Assembly (NCBI GenBank): GCA_020002185.1 | Contig: CM034544.1 | Coordinates: 7,123,010 to 7,187,009 of the forward strand | Reading direction: 5' to 3' | DNA: 64,000 nt | Source of the DNA: Paraescarpia echinospica | Taxonomy: Eukaryota; Annelida; Polychaeta; Sabellida; Siboglinidae | Part shown: in pieces, positions 35,301 through 47,850 of the stretch | How the letters are laid out: every line of letters starts with the position of its first letter | How positions within the stretch are numbered: the stretch's first letter is position 1 | Made by a program: the position numbers and the translations under genes | The notes under the pieces: model-generated | Told to the model about the DNA's origin: nothing | Seen by the model: the letters and a program-made list of their open reading frames with translations, nothing else | Databases searched by the model: none

Positions 35301-38300
35301 ATCATAATAGTCATCGCACATAGCATCGTATACCGTCCATGGCATCATATATTATCGTACATAGCATCGCGTATCATCCATAGCATCATATATCATCGCA
35401 CACAGCATCGCATATCGTCCATAGCATCATAATATATCATCGCACATAGCATCGTATACCGTCCATGGCATCATACATTATCGTACATAGCATCGCGTAT
35501 CATCCATAGCATCATATATCATCGCACATAGCATCGCATATCGTCCATAGCATCAAATATCATCGCACATAGCCTCGCGTATCGTCCATAGCATCATATA
35601 TCATCGCACATAGCATCGCATATCGTCCATAGCATCATAATATACCATCGCACATAGCATCGTATACCGTCCATGGCATCATATATTATCGTACATAGCA
35701 TCGCGTATCATCCATAGCATCATATATCATCGCAAATAGCATCGCATATCGTCCATAGCATCATATATCATCGCACATAGCATCGTATACCGTCCATGGC
35801 ATCATATATTATCGCACATAGCATCGCATATCGTTCGTAGCATCATATATCTTCGCACATAGCATCGCATATCGTCCATAGCATCATAATAATCATCGCA
35901 CATAACATCGTATACCGTCCATGGCATCATAGATTATCGTACATTGCATCGCGTATCATCCATAGCATCATATATCATCGCACACAACATCGCATATCGT
36001 CCATAGCATCATAATATATCATCGCACATAACATCGTATACCGTCCATGGCATTATATATTATCGTACATAGCATCGCGTATCATCCATAGCATCACATA
36101 TCATCGCACACAGCATCGCATATCGTCCATAGCATCATAATATATCATCGCACATAGCATCGTATACCGTCCATGGCATCATAGATTATTGTACGTAGCA
36201 TCGCGTATCATCCATAGCATCATGTATCATCGCACACAGCATCGCATATCGTCCATAGCATCATAATATATCATCGCACATAGCATCGTATACCGTCCAT
36301 GGCATCATAGATTATCGTACGTAGCATCGCGTATCATCCATAGCATCATATATCATCGCATATCGTCCATAGCATCATAATATATCATCGCACATAGCAT
36401 CGTATACCGTCCATGGCATCATAGATTATCGTACATAGCATCGCGTATCATCCATAGCATCACATATCATCGCACACAGCATCGCATATCGTCCATAGCA
36501 TCATAATATATCATCGCACATAGCATCGTATACCGTCCATGGCATCATACATTATCGTACATAGCATCGCGTATCATCCATAGCATCATATATCATCGCA
36601 CATAGCATCGCGTATCGTCCATAGCATCATATATCATCGCACATAGCATCGCATATCGTCCACATAACATCGCATCATAATATCCCATCGCACATAGCAT
36701 CGTATACCGTCCATGGCATCATATATTATCGTACATAGCATCGCGTATCATCCATAGCATCATATATCATCGCAAATAGCATCGCATATCGTCCACATCA
36801 TATATCATCGCACATAGCATCGTATACCGTCCATGGCATCGCACATAGCATCGCATATCGTTCGTAGCATCATATATCTTCGCACATAGCATCGCATATC
36901 GTCCATAGCATCATAATAATCATCGCACATAGCATCGTATACCGTCCATGGCATCATAGATTATCGTACGCATCGCGTATCATCCATAGCATCGCGTATC
37001 GTCCATAGCATCATAGCATCATGTACATCATCGCATCATCAGCATCGCATATATCGTCCATAGCATCATAATATATCATCGCACATAGCATCGTATACCG
37101 TCCATGGCATCATAGATTATCGTACGTAGCATCGCGTATCATCCATAGCATCATATCATCAGCATCGCATATCGTCCATAGCATCATAATATATCATCGC
37201 ACATAGCATCGTATACCGTCCATGGCATCATAGATTATCGTACATAGCATCGCGTATCATCCATAGCATCATACATATCATCGCACACAGCATCGCATAT
37301 ATCGTCCATAGCATCATAATATATCATCGCACATAGCATCGTATACCGTCCATGGCATCATACATTATCGTACATAGCATCGCGTATCATCCATAGCATC
37401 ATATATCATCGCACATAGCATCGCGTATCGTCCATAGCATCATATATCATCGCACATAGCATCGCATATCGTCCATAGCATCATAATATACCATCGCACA
37501 TAGCATCGTATACCGTCCATGGCATCATATATTATCGTACATAGCATCGCGTATCATCCATAGCATCATATATCATCGCAAATAGCATCGCATATCGTCC
37601 AAAGCATCATATATCATCGCACATAGCATCGTATACCGTCCATGGCATCATATATTATCGCACATAGCATCGCATATCGTTCGTAGCATCATATATCTTC
37701 GCACATAGCATCGCATATCGTCCATAGCATCATAATAATCATCGCACATAGCATCGTATACCGTCCATAGCAGCATATATGATCGTACATAGCATCGCGT
37801 ATCATCCATAGCATCATATATCTTCACACGTAGCATCGCGTATCATCCATAGCATCATAATAGTCATCGCACATAGCATCGTATACCGTCCATGGCATCA
37901 TATATTATCGTACATAGCATCGCGTATCATCCATAGCATCGTATATCTTCGAACATAGCATCGCATATCGTCCATAGCATCATATATCACCGCACATAGC
38001 ATCGCATATCGTCCATATAATCATATACCATCGCACATAGCATCGCATATCGTCCATAGCATCATATATCATCGCACATAGCATCGCGTATCGTCCGTAG
38101 CATCATATATCATCGCACATAGCATCGCATATCGTCCATAGCATCATATATCATCGCACATAGCATCGCGTATCGTCCTTAGAATCATATGTCATCGCAC
38201 ATAGCATCGCATATCGTCCATAGAATCATATATGATCGCACATAGCATCGCATATCGTCTATGGCATCATATATCATCGCACGTAGCATCGAGTATCGTC

Positions 38301-38400
38301 CATAACATCGTATAAGATCGCACATAGCATCTCGTATCGTCCATAGCATCATATATCATCGCACATAGCACCGCGTATCGTCCATATCACCAAATATCAT
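32336..38400. repeat. satellite A (~41-44-bp monomer)
   Basis: About 6 kb of tandem monomers of the type CATCGCACATAGCATCGC plus ATATCGTCCATAGCATCATA. Variant monomers (CATGGCATCATAGATTATCG, GTTCGTAGCATCATATATCT, CAGCATATATGATCG) recur in blocks. The CAGCATATATGATCG block at ~35217 returns at ~37770, 2553 bp away, and the surrounding ~190 bp is almost identical, so a ~2.55-kb higher-order repeat is present. Monomers near 36660-37040 are scrambled. Open frames are repeat by-products. Confidence 0.93.
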
Positions 38401-39093
38401 CTATCCAGCAGAAACTACAGGAGAAACTTAACATCATATTCGAGGAAGAAAACGAGCCAGCACTAGATGCAGATACCGAATGGCTGCGCCTGAGAGATCC
38501 CTCTTCGAAGCAGCCCATGAAATACTCGGTGTTACTCAGCGCAAACACAGAGAATAGTTCGGTGAAGCTCACTAAACGACTTGTCCAACTCTTCACAGTC
38601 ATCTGGGTCAGCAGATCCGTCATGCGGGACTTCAAAGATGCTAGTTCACATCTACAAACGAAAGGGGACTGGTCCATCTGTGCCAACCACCCTGGCATCT
38701 CACTACTATGCACAGCTGGCAAAATACTCGCCCGGATTATGCTCAATCGATAGGTACAGCACATAGCCAAAGCCGTCTACTAGAGAGCGTATGCGGCTTT
38801 CGTGCAGGTTGTGGTACCACATATATGATCTTTGCGATGAGACAATTGCAAGAAACGTGTCGCGAACAAGACCGAGACCTCTACATGGTCTTTGTAGACC
38901 TTGTGGAGGCTTTTGACTCAGTCAACAGAATTGGACTTTGGAAACAACTCAGAAAATTTGACTGTCCCAGCGTATTTGTTGATGTAGTTCGCTCCTTGTA
39001 CGATGGCATGGTGGCCAGAGTTCAAGACCAAAGGACCTCGTCAGATGCATTCCCTGTAACAAATGGCACCAAACAGGGCTGCGTCCTCGCACA
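38401..39093 (+). mobile_element. non-LTR reverse transcriptase fragment inside satellite A
   Basis: About 690 bp of LINE coding DNA with no visible ends. Blocks in order: RDFKDASSHLQTKGDWS with GISLLCTAGKILARIMLNR (38620-38755), then VCGFRAGCGTTYMIFAMRQL, YMVFVDLVEAFDSVNRIGLW (~38886-38945) and FPVTNGTKQGCVLA (~39050-39093). These are the fingers and palm of a jockey/RTE-like reverse transcriptase. A frame change occurs near 38750, and the catalytic FADD-type box would lie beyond the right junction. It is flanked on both sides by satellite monomers and belongs to neither the CR1 nor the L2 family seen elsewhere in the window. Confidence 0.8.
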
Positions 39094-39250
39094 GCATCAT
39101 ATATAATGGAACATAGCATCGGGTATCGTCCTGGTATCATATATAATCGCACGTAGCATCGTGTATCGTCTGTACCATCATATTGCATCGCACATAGCAT
39201 CGCGTACCGTCTATAGAATCATCTACCATCGCGCATACCATCGCGATGCA
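39094..39250. repeat. satellite A, last monomers
   Basis: Three or four diverged monomers (CACAGCATCATATATAATGG, ACATAGCATCGCGTACCGTC) resume after the reverse transcriptase fragment. Confidence 0.85.
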
Positions 39251-39691
39251 ATATGCTTGCTAAGTGCCATGCAGCGGGCGATTCTACATACAAAGCGATA
39301 GACGATGCGAGATGCTGTAAGTAATATCATCACTTATATTCTACTCAACTGTTTTTAATATATTTTCTTGTTCCATTCGAATCAACAATTAATATGGATT
39401 CCATATTCGACTATTTGCAGGGCATTAATTATATTTTAATGTTAATGATTTACAAAATTAATGTACATGTTCGTTAATTTTAACTTTGTCGCGTGGAAAA
39501 TTCACACATCACGTGGTGAACTACGTTTTTGTATGAACACATATAGAATATATGCGTGCAAGCATGGCTGCGCGTGTATATACGGAATATCAAACACAAA
39601 GTGTGATTAAAAAAAAAGTACATGGTTTCGTTTTGCGTTGTACAGTAGACGGCGCTCACGTACAGTGACTCACCCAAGCAATAATCACTAT

Positions 39692-39739
<48 letters not shown>

Positions 39740-39991
39740 GAATGCATATATATTGTTTTTGAATGTTTATACTTATATCTTGTATACGTGTTGGGCCTTT
39801 TTTAGCGTTGATTTATGGTTATATGGACATATCTGGGCACACTAAATGCGTTTTATGTTCAGAACATGTAACCAAGGCTGATGAAGCTGACTGGAGGCAT
39901 ACGGTTACACTTCTATTAATGTTGCATAACGAATTTTTAGTTCGAATGTAAATACACACACACATACACAAACACACACACACCACACACA

Positions 39992-40072
<81 letters not shown>

Positions 40073-40857
40073 AACACGCCCACACATTTTGGCCGAAAAT
40101 ATAAACGCTTTCTTGTGTGTCTCTGGCTAAAACAACAAGATTGGTGATGGTGTGTTTCAGTTCAACATTAACTGGAGGTGGTGGAGCAACTGGTTTTAGC
40201 ATTTGTTAAATAATGGCATAACATCGGCTCCTAATGCAAACTACCGTATTACTTATATCATGCATCAATTCAAAATATGAAAAACAATTCATCGGCAGAC
40301 GAAGGGGAGGGATGAAGATAGTAAGTTATGTTGTAACACCTACGTAATATATACTAGACAATCAAGCATATAGGGCCTACATCAGGATATCCCCTGCTTC
40401 CAAAACTAAACTCATTGGGCCATTGATGTCCATATAAAACTCATGCAGTAGTCATCATTGGCCAAATCATGTCTTGCTATCTGGGTTTCTGTACTACTCA
40501 GTCCACACAACAAATTATTGGCTATTTTCGTTGGTCCCTGTCCTGTGGGCCGCTGGCGTGTGCCTATTGTGCCTATTGGAAAATCCGCCACTGGATGCAA
40601 TTCGAAATAGGTGTCACTACTAAAGTCTCACAAAGTAATTAAAAAAGGATAGTATTTGTTCCAAAGTGTGAATATATTTTAGGCGTCTGTTTTTACCAAG
40701 ATATGACCGAATTAGTGACTTGGTAGTAAATCTAGGAGCCTAACTGATTAACGGTTTATATCTTTAATTTTTGCGAAGTATTAACAACATGGTATTTTTT
40801 AATATGAGCAGATATCATGTATTTATGTCATGAAGTAATAAATATTCAATACCATAT
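39251..40857. other. spacer between satellites with CA repeats
   Basis: Contains (CA)n at 39691-39725 followed by (TA)n, and a longer (CA)n at 39953-40070. A plus-strand stretch at 39830-39951 (KCVLCSEHV .. LLLMLHNEFLVRM, stop at 39949-39951) and a minus-strand stretch at 40090-40202 (PPPPVNVELKHTITNLVVLA) look mildly coding, but neither has a recognisable domain or clear splice pair. The rest is featureless. Confidence 0.55.
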
Positions 40858-43800
40858 GAATCGTACACCGCATCGCACATAGCATCGGACATAACGTCCC
40901 ATATCACCCAACGAATCACACGTAGCATCGGGCATAACATCCCATATCACCCTATGAATCACACGTAGCATCGGACATGGCATACCATATCACCCAACGA
41001 ATCACACATAGCATCGGACATGTCATCCCACATCACCTAACGAATCACACATAGCATCGGACATGTCATCCCACATCACCTAACGAATCACACATAGCAT
41101 CGGACATGTCATCCCACATCACCCAACGAACCACACATAGCATCGGACATGTCATCCCACATCAACCAACGAATCACACATAGTATCGGTCATGTCATCC
41201 AACATCACCCAACGAATCACACATAGTATCGGACATGTCATCCCACATCACACAACGAATCACACATACCATCGGACATGTCATCCCACATCAACCAACG
41301 AATCACACATAGTATCGGTCATGTCATCCAACATCACATAACGAATCACACATAGCATCGGTCATGTCATCCCACATCACCTAACGAATCACACATAGCA
41401 TCGGACATGTCATCCCACATCAACCAACGAATCACACATAGTATCGGTCATGTCATCCAACATCACCCAACGAATCACACATAGTATCGGACATGTCATC
41501 CCACATCACACAACGAATCACACATACCATCGGACATGTCATCCCACATCAACCAACGAATCACACATAGTATCGGTCATGTCATCCAACATCACATAAC
41601 GAATCACACATAGCATCGGTCATGTCATCCCACATCACCTAACGAATCACACATAGCATCGGACATGTCATCCCACATCAACCAACGAATCACACATAGT
41701 ATCGGTCATGTCATCCAACATCACCCAACGAATCACACATAGTATCGGACATGTCATCCCACATCAACCAACGAATCACACATAGTATCGGTCATGTCAT
41801 CCAACATCACCCAACGAATCACACATAGTATCGGACATGTCATCCCACATCACCCTACGAATCACACATAGCATCGGACATGTCATCCCACATCAACCAA
41901 TGTCATCCCACATCACCTAACGAATCACACATAGCATCGGACATGTCTCCACATCACCTAACGAATCACTCATAGCATCGGACATGTCATCCCACATCAC
42001 CTAACGAATCACTCATCCACATCGGACAATGTCATCCCACATCAGCATCGGACATGTCATCCCACATCACCTAACGAATCACACATAGCATCGGACATGT
42101 CATCCCACATCACCCAACGAACCACACATAGCATCGGACATGTCATCCCACATCAACCAACGAATCACACATAGTATCGGTCATGTCATCCAACATCACC
42201 CAACGAATCACACATAGTATCGGACATGTCATCGCACATCACCCAACGAATCACACATACCATCGGACATGTCATCCCACATCAACCAACGAATCACACA
42301 TAGTATCGGTCATGTCATCCCACATCACCTAACGAATCACACATAGCATCGGACATGTCATCCAACATCACCTAACGAATCACACATAGCATCGGTCATG
42401 TCATCCCACATCACCTAACGAATCACACATAGCATCGGACATGTCATCCCACATCAACCAACGAATCACACATAGTATCGGTCATGTCATCCAACATCAC
42501 CCAACGAATCACACATAGTATCGGACATGTCATCCCACATCACCCTACGAATCACACATAGCATCGGACATGTCATCCCACATCAACCAACGTATCACAC
42601 ATAGTATCGGTCATGTCATCCCACATCACCAAACGAATCACACATAGCATCGGACATGTCTTCCAACATCAACTAACGAATCACACATAGCATCGGTCAT
42701 GTCATCCCACATCACCTAACGAATCACACATAGCATCGGACATGTCATCCCACATCAACCAACGAATCACACATAGCATCGGACATGTCATCCAACATCA
42801 CCTAACGAATCACACATAGCATCGGACATGACATCCCACATCACCCAACGAATCACACATAGCATCGGACATGTCATCCCACATCAACCAACGAATCACA
42901 CATAGTATCGGTCATGTCATCCAACATCACCCAACGAATCACACATAGTATCGGACATGTCATCCCACATCACCCTACGAATCACACATAGCATCGGACA
43001 TGTCATCCCACATCAACCAACGTATCACACATAGTATCGGTCATGTCATCCCACATCACCTAACGAATCACACATAGCATCGGACATGTCTTCCAACATC
43101 AACTAACGAATCACACATAGCATCGGTCATGTCATCCCACATCACCTAACGAATCACACATAGCATCGGACATGTCATCCCACATCACCTAACGAATCAC
43201 ACATAGCATCGGACATGTCATCCCACATCACCCTACGAATCACACATAGTATCGGACATGTCATCCCACATCAACCAACGAATCACACATAGCATCGGAC
43301 ATGTCATCCCACATCACCTAACGAATCACACATAGCATCAGACATGTCATCCGACATCACGTAACGAATCACACATAGCATCGGACATGTCATCCAAAAT
43401 CACCTAACGAATCACACATAGCATCGGACATGTCATCCAACATCACCTAACGAATCACACATAGCATCGGACATGTCATCCCACATCACCTAACGAATCA
43501 CACATAGTATCTTACATGTCATCCCACATCAACCAACGAATCACACATATTATCGGACATGTCATCCCACATCACCCAACGAATCACACATAGCATCGGA
43601 CATGTCATCCCACATCAACCAACGAATCACACACAGCATCGGACATGTCATCCCACATCACCTAACGAATCACACACAGCATCGGACATGTCATCCAACA
43701 TCACCTAACGAATCACACATAGTATCGGACATGTCATCCCACATCAACCAACGAATCACACACAGCATCGGACATGTCATCCAACATCACCTAACGAATC

Positions 43801-45145
43801 ACACATAGCATCGGACATGACATCCCACATCAACCAACGAATCACACACAGCATCGGACATGTCATCCAACATCACCTAACGAATCACACATAGTATCGG
43901 ACATGTCATCCCACATCAACCAACGAATCACACATAGCATCGGACATGTCATCCCACATCACCCTACGAATCACACATAGTATCGAACATGTCATCCCAC
44001 ATCAACCAACGAATCACACATAGCATCGGACATGTCATCCAACATCACCTAACGAATCACACATAGCATCGGACATGTCATCCCACATCACCTAACGAAT
44101 CACACATAGCATCGGACATGTCATCCCACATCACCCTACGAATCACACATAGTATCGGACATGTAATCCCACATCAACCAACGAATCACACATAGCATCG
44201 GACATGTCATCCCACATCACCTAACGAATCACACATAGCATCAGACATGTCATCCGACATCACGTAACGAATCACACATAGCATCGGACATGTCATCCAA
44301 AATCACCTAACGAATCACACATAGCATCGGACATGTCATCCAACATCACCTAACGAATCACACATAGCATCGGACATGTCATCCCACATCACCTAACGAA
44401 TCACACATAGTATCGGACATGTCATCCCACATCAACCAACGAATCACACATATTATCGGACATGTCATCCCACATCACCCAACGAATCACACATAGCATC
44501 GGACATGTCATCCCACATCAACCAACGAATCACACATAGCATCGGACATGTCATCCCACATCACCCAACGAACCACACATAGCATCGGACATGTCATCCA
44601 ACATCACCCAACGAATTACACATAGCATCGGACATGTCATACCACATCACCCAACGAATCACACATAGCATCGGACATGTCATCCAACATCACCCAATGA
44701 ATCACACATAGCATCGGACATGTCATCCAACATCACCCAACGAATTACACATAGCATCGGACATGTCATCCAACATCACCCAACGAATCACACATAGCAT
44801 CGGACATGTCATCCAACATCACCTAACGAATCACACATAGCATCGGACATGTCATCCAACATCACCCAACGAATCACACATAGTATCGGACATGTCATCC
44901 CACATCACCCAACGAATCACACATAGCATCGGACATGTCATCCCACATCACCTAACGAATCACACATAGCATCGGTCATGTCATCCCACATCACCCAAAG
45001 AATCACACATAGCATCGGACATGACATCCCACATCACCCAAAGAATCACACATAGCATCGGTCATGTCATCCCACATCACCCAAAGAATCACACATAGCA
45101 TCGGACATGTCATCCCACATCACCCTACGAATCACACATAGCACC
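40858..45145. repeat. satellite B (43-bp monomer)
   Basis: About 100 tandem copies of a 43-bp unit such as CGAATCACACATAGCATCGG, ACATGTCATCCCACATCACC, TAA. Variants (GCATCGGTCATG, TAGTATCGG, AACCAACGAATC) recur in multi-monomer blocks. The core CACATAGCATCG is shared with satellite A, and the first monomer (40858-40910) is intermediate between the two. Small rearrangements are seen at 41880-42050. Spacer 45146-45293 precedes the next exon. Confidence 0.93.
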
Positions 45146-45293
45146 ATCCATCGCGCTTCTCGCATCACACAATCGCATTGCACATGGCGTCATCGCAGTG
45201 TCAAAACAGCGATGGCCCGCTTCGGCCATCACATAAAATATTATTGACAATGATACATGACATAAATTGTATAGAATAAACTTCTGATTGTAG

Positions 45294-45459
45294 GAAATTA
45301 TCAATACGGGTTTGCAGTAAATCCAATGGAACGCAAATTGTATATTGCAAATTACGGCGACCGCACAGTGGATGTGGTGTCATATGGCGGGCAAGGAGAG
45401 AAGAAAACAATCAAAACAAGTTTGAACCCACATAGTGTAGCTGTGGACACAATGCACAG
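45294..45459 (+). CDS. LDLR class B (YWTD) exon, propeller A
   Basis: A TTGTAG acceptor before 45294 and an AG/GTAAAA donor after 45459 give a 166-nt exon with start phase 1 and end phase 2. It encodes about 55 residues of YWTD beta-propeller: GFAVNPMERKLYIANYGD, a strand pair around TVDVVSYGGQGEKKTIKT, and SLNPHSVAVD leading into the next blade. This aligns position by position with the exon at 59935-60106 of the second propeller. LDLR class B repeats form six-bladed extracellular propellers that bind ligands in LDL-receptor-related proteins. An alternative acceptor (TTTGCAG at 45317) would keep the same frame but drop the conserved first strand, so I prefer 45294. Confidence 0.82.
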
Positions 45460-45469
45460 GTAAAATATA

Positions 45470-45520
45470 CAGGCATACATACATACATACATTCGTACAT
45501 ATATGCATGCATACATGCAC

Positions 45521-45553
<33 letters not shown>

Positions 45554-45773
45554 CACACATACCCACATACACACAAACTCACATACGCACATACGGAAAT
45601 ATGCACATAAGCACATACGCACATACGCACATACGCACATACGCACATACGCACATACGCTTATACGCACATACGCACACACGCACACACACGCACACAC
45701 GTACACCCATACACCCATACACACATACACACATACACACATACACACCTACACACATACATATATACATACA

Positions 45774-45807
<34 letters not shown>

Positions 45808-46380
45808 CATACATACATACGTACATATATACATTCATACATTCATAAATACATATGTATATACGTACATACATATACACATACGTACACGCATGCATAC
45901 CTACCTACCTACCTACCTACCTACCAACCTACTTACCAACCTACCTACCTTCATACATACATACATACATACATACATGCATACATACATACACACATAC
46001 ATCCGTACATACATACATGCGTACATACATATATACATACATACATACGTACTTACATACACTCTGTAAACATATGTAAATAAGTACATACGTGCGTACA
46101 TACATACATACATACATACATACATACATACATACATACATACATACATACATACATACATACATACATACATACACACATACATACATACATATATACA
46201 AACATACATACATACATGCATACATGCATACATGCATACATGCATACATGCATACATGCATACATGCATACATGCATACATATATACATAATTACATACA
46301 TACATACATATATACATACATATATACATACGCACGTACGTACATACTTAGATACTTATATACACACATTCATACATACA

Positions 46381-46414
<34 letters not shown>

Positions 46415-46640
46415 CGCACATAAATACATACATACGCACGTACGTACATACTTAGATACATATATACACACATACATACATACATACATACATACATACA
46501 TACATACGTACATACCTACATACATACATACATACATACGTATATATGTATATACCTACATACGTACATGCGTACATACATACGTATGTAAGTATATATA
46601 TATATATATATTCAAACGTATATACTTCAAACGTATATAC
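45470..46640. repeat. (CATA)n-rich microsatellite, ~1.1 kb
   Basis: Mixed CATA, CACA, GCATA and TA repeats with interruptions directly after the exon donor. All long open frames here on both strands are repeat artefacts. Confidence 0.95.
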
Positions 46641-46739
46641 ATCAACACATACGCTTCAATCTACGACTACACATATTTTGACACGTTGAATTCATTGATG
46701 TTTTATGATGCTGTAATATCTTATATCTTGTGAAGCGTG

Positions 46740-46935
46740 GTACCAGACCTTAAAACAGCACATAGCACATTAATCTTCATCCCAACAGGCTCCTTAATTC
46801 CAACAGAATAGCGATTTTTCCTGAAATCAATCAGCCACGCTCCAAATTATTCGTACACAAATCGTTACCACTGTGTATAGCCAGTTACTCATTTATACAG
46901 TTGAATAAAGTGCAGCAACGTGGATTGAAGGAAGT
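46740..46935. repeat. dispersed repeat related to block A tail
   Basis: ATTCGTACACAAATCGTTACC .. TATAGCCAGTTACTC .. GCAGCAACGTGG matches 26448-26540 and, in reverse, 61480-61545. Confidence 0.6.
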
Positions 46936-46964
46936 TAGAAAAGCATCTGCACGACAGCAAGAGG

Positions 46965-47030
46965 AGGAATCGAATCCGCGGTATCTCTGTAAACCTCGCC
47001 ACCGCGCCCCACTACATTACACGTCGCTAG
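46965..47030 (-). repeat. possible tRNA-derived SINE remnant
   Basis: On the minus strand this reads GGGGCGCGGTGGCGAGG .. ACCGCGGATTCGATTCC. The last part fits a polymerase III B box (GGTTCRANTCC) closely. The A-box match is weaker. No tail or flanking duplication is clear. It lies about 55 bp before exon 47086-47228. Confidence 0.35.
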
Positions 47031-47085
47031 TTTGTGTCGAAATGGTCATGTAGAATGACTATGACGTTGAACACACCTGTTGCAG

Positions 47086-47228
47086 TTGGATATTCTACTC
47101 TACCCTCTCCCCGCGCGGCATAATCAAGATCAACATTAATGGATCAGGAAATAGAGAGGTTACAAGTGTAGACTACTATATTCGCGGACTTGTCGTTGAC
47201 AACACAAACAAGATATTATACTGGAAGG
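47086..47228 (+). CDS. LDLR class B (YWTD) exon, propeller A
   Basis: Acceptor TGTTGCAG before 47086, start phase 2, end phase 1 (143 nt). It continues the blade begun at 45294: WIFYSTLSPRGIIKINING, then GLVVDNTNKILYWKG with a YW motif. The paralogous exon in the second propeller is 61637-61788. The donor at 47229 (GTTCGT) is weak. A GTATGC site four bases later would shift phase and does not fit the next exon. The joined frame into 54508 gives YWKGNMNIECVDYEG, a sensible blade transition, supporting this choice. Confidence 0.78.
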
Positions 47229-47402
47229 GTTCGTATGCGAGATTATCAATTTCATTATTTTCTAACTTGTGCCACCCTATAAAACGGATTTAGCACATGT
47301 ACCGATTTCAAAGTAATTTTTATTATTTTCTCTCAAAAATTTACAACTATTTCAATGTTAACAAACCCTTACACACGTCTGGATAATTGTCATACATGTA
47401 TG

Positions 47403-47446
<44 letters not shown>

Positions 47447-47544
47447 TAGGAATTCAGGGTTGTATATATAAAATAATCATTTTATATGTATATTTATAAT
47501 TTATATTGATTCTCTTAGATATTCTCACATATGTAATTATACTA

Positions 47545-47610
<66 letters not shown>

Positions 47611-47774
47611 ATTATACTATATATTATAATTATATGTAATAATATACAGAGATAATTATTTACAGTTATATAGTAATATTTAGTATAATTACAAGTATAT
47701 ATATTATATATATATATACACACATTTTAAATATAAATATATACGTATGTAAAGATATACGTGTGTGTATATGC
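47229..47774. repeat. AT-rich intron with TA microsatellites
   Basis: TA runs at 47407-47440, 47543-47610 and 47697-47718. No exon seen. Confidence 0.8.
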
Positions 47775-47850
47775 ATCAGAAAACGCAGGGCTGGCATCTT
47801 CGATACGCGCATCGTCTTCACCTCACAATAATTGTGTGAACTTGACGTGT
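47775..47850. repeat. left flank of transposon, part of inverted duplication
   Basis: This 76 bp is the reverse complement of about 53440-53515 (GATACGCGCATCGTCTTCACC on this strand). Together with 51119-51480 it forms a copy of 53100-53515 that has been split by the transposon. Confidence 0.85.

Noticed and set aside
40090..40202. Minus-strand coding-like stretch with PPPPVNVELKHTI
   Set aside because: Short, runs directly into CA repeat, no domain match that I recognise.
32336..45145. CRISPR-like regular repeats
   Set aside because: Continuous tandem satellites without unique spacers, in a eukaryotic genome.
45352..46733. Long open frames over CATA/TACA repeats
   Set aside because: Microsatellite translation on both strands; no gene signal.
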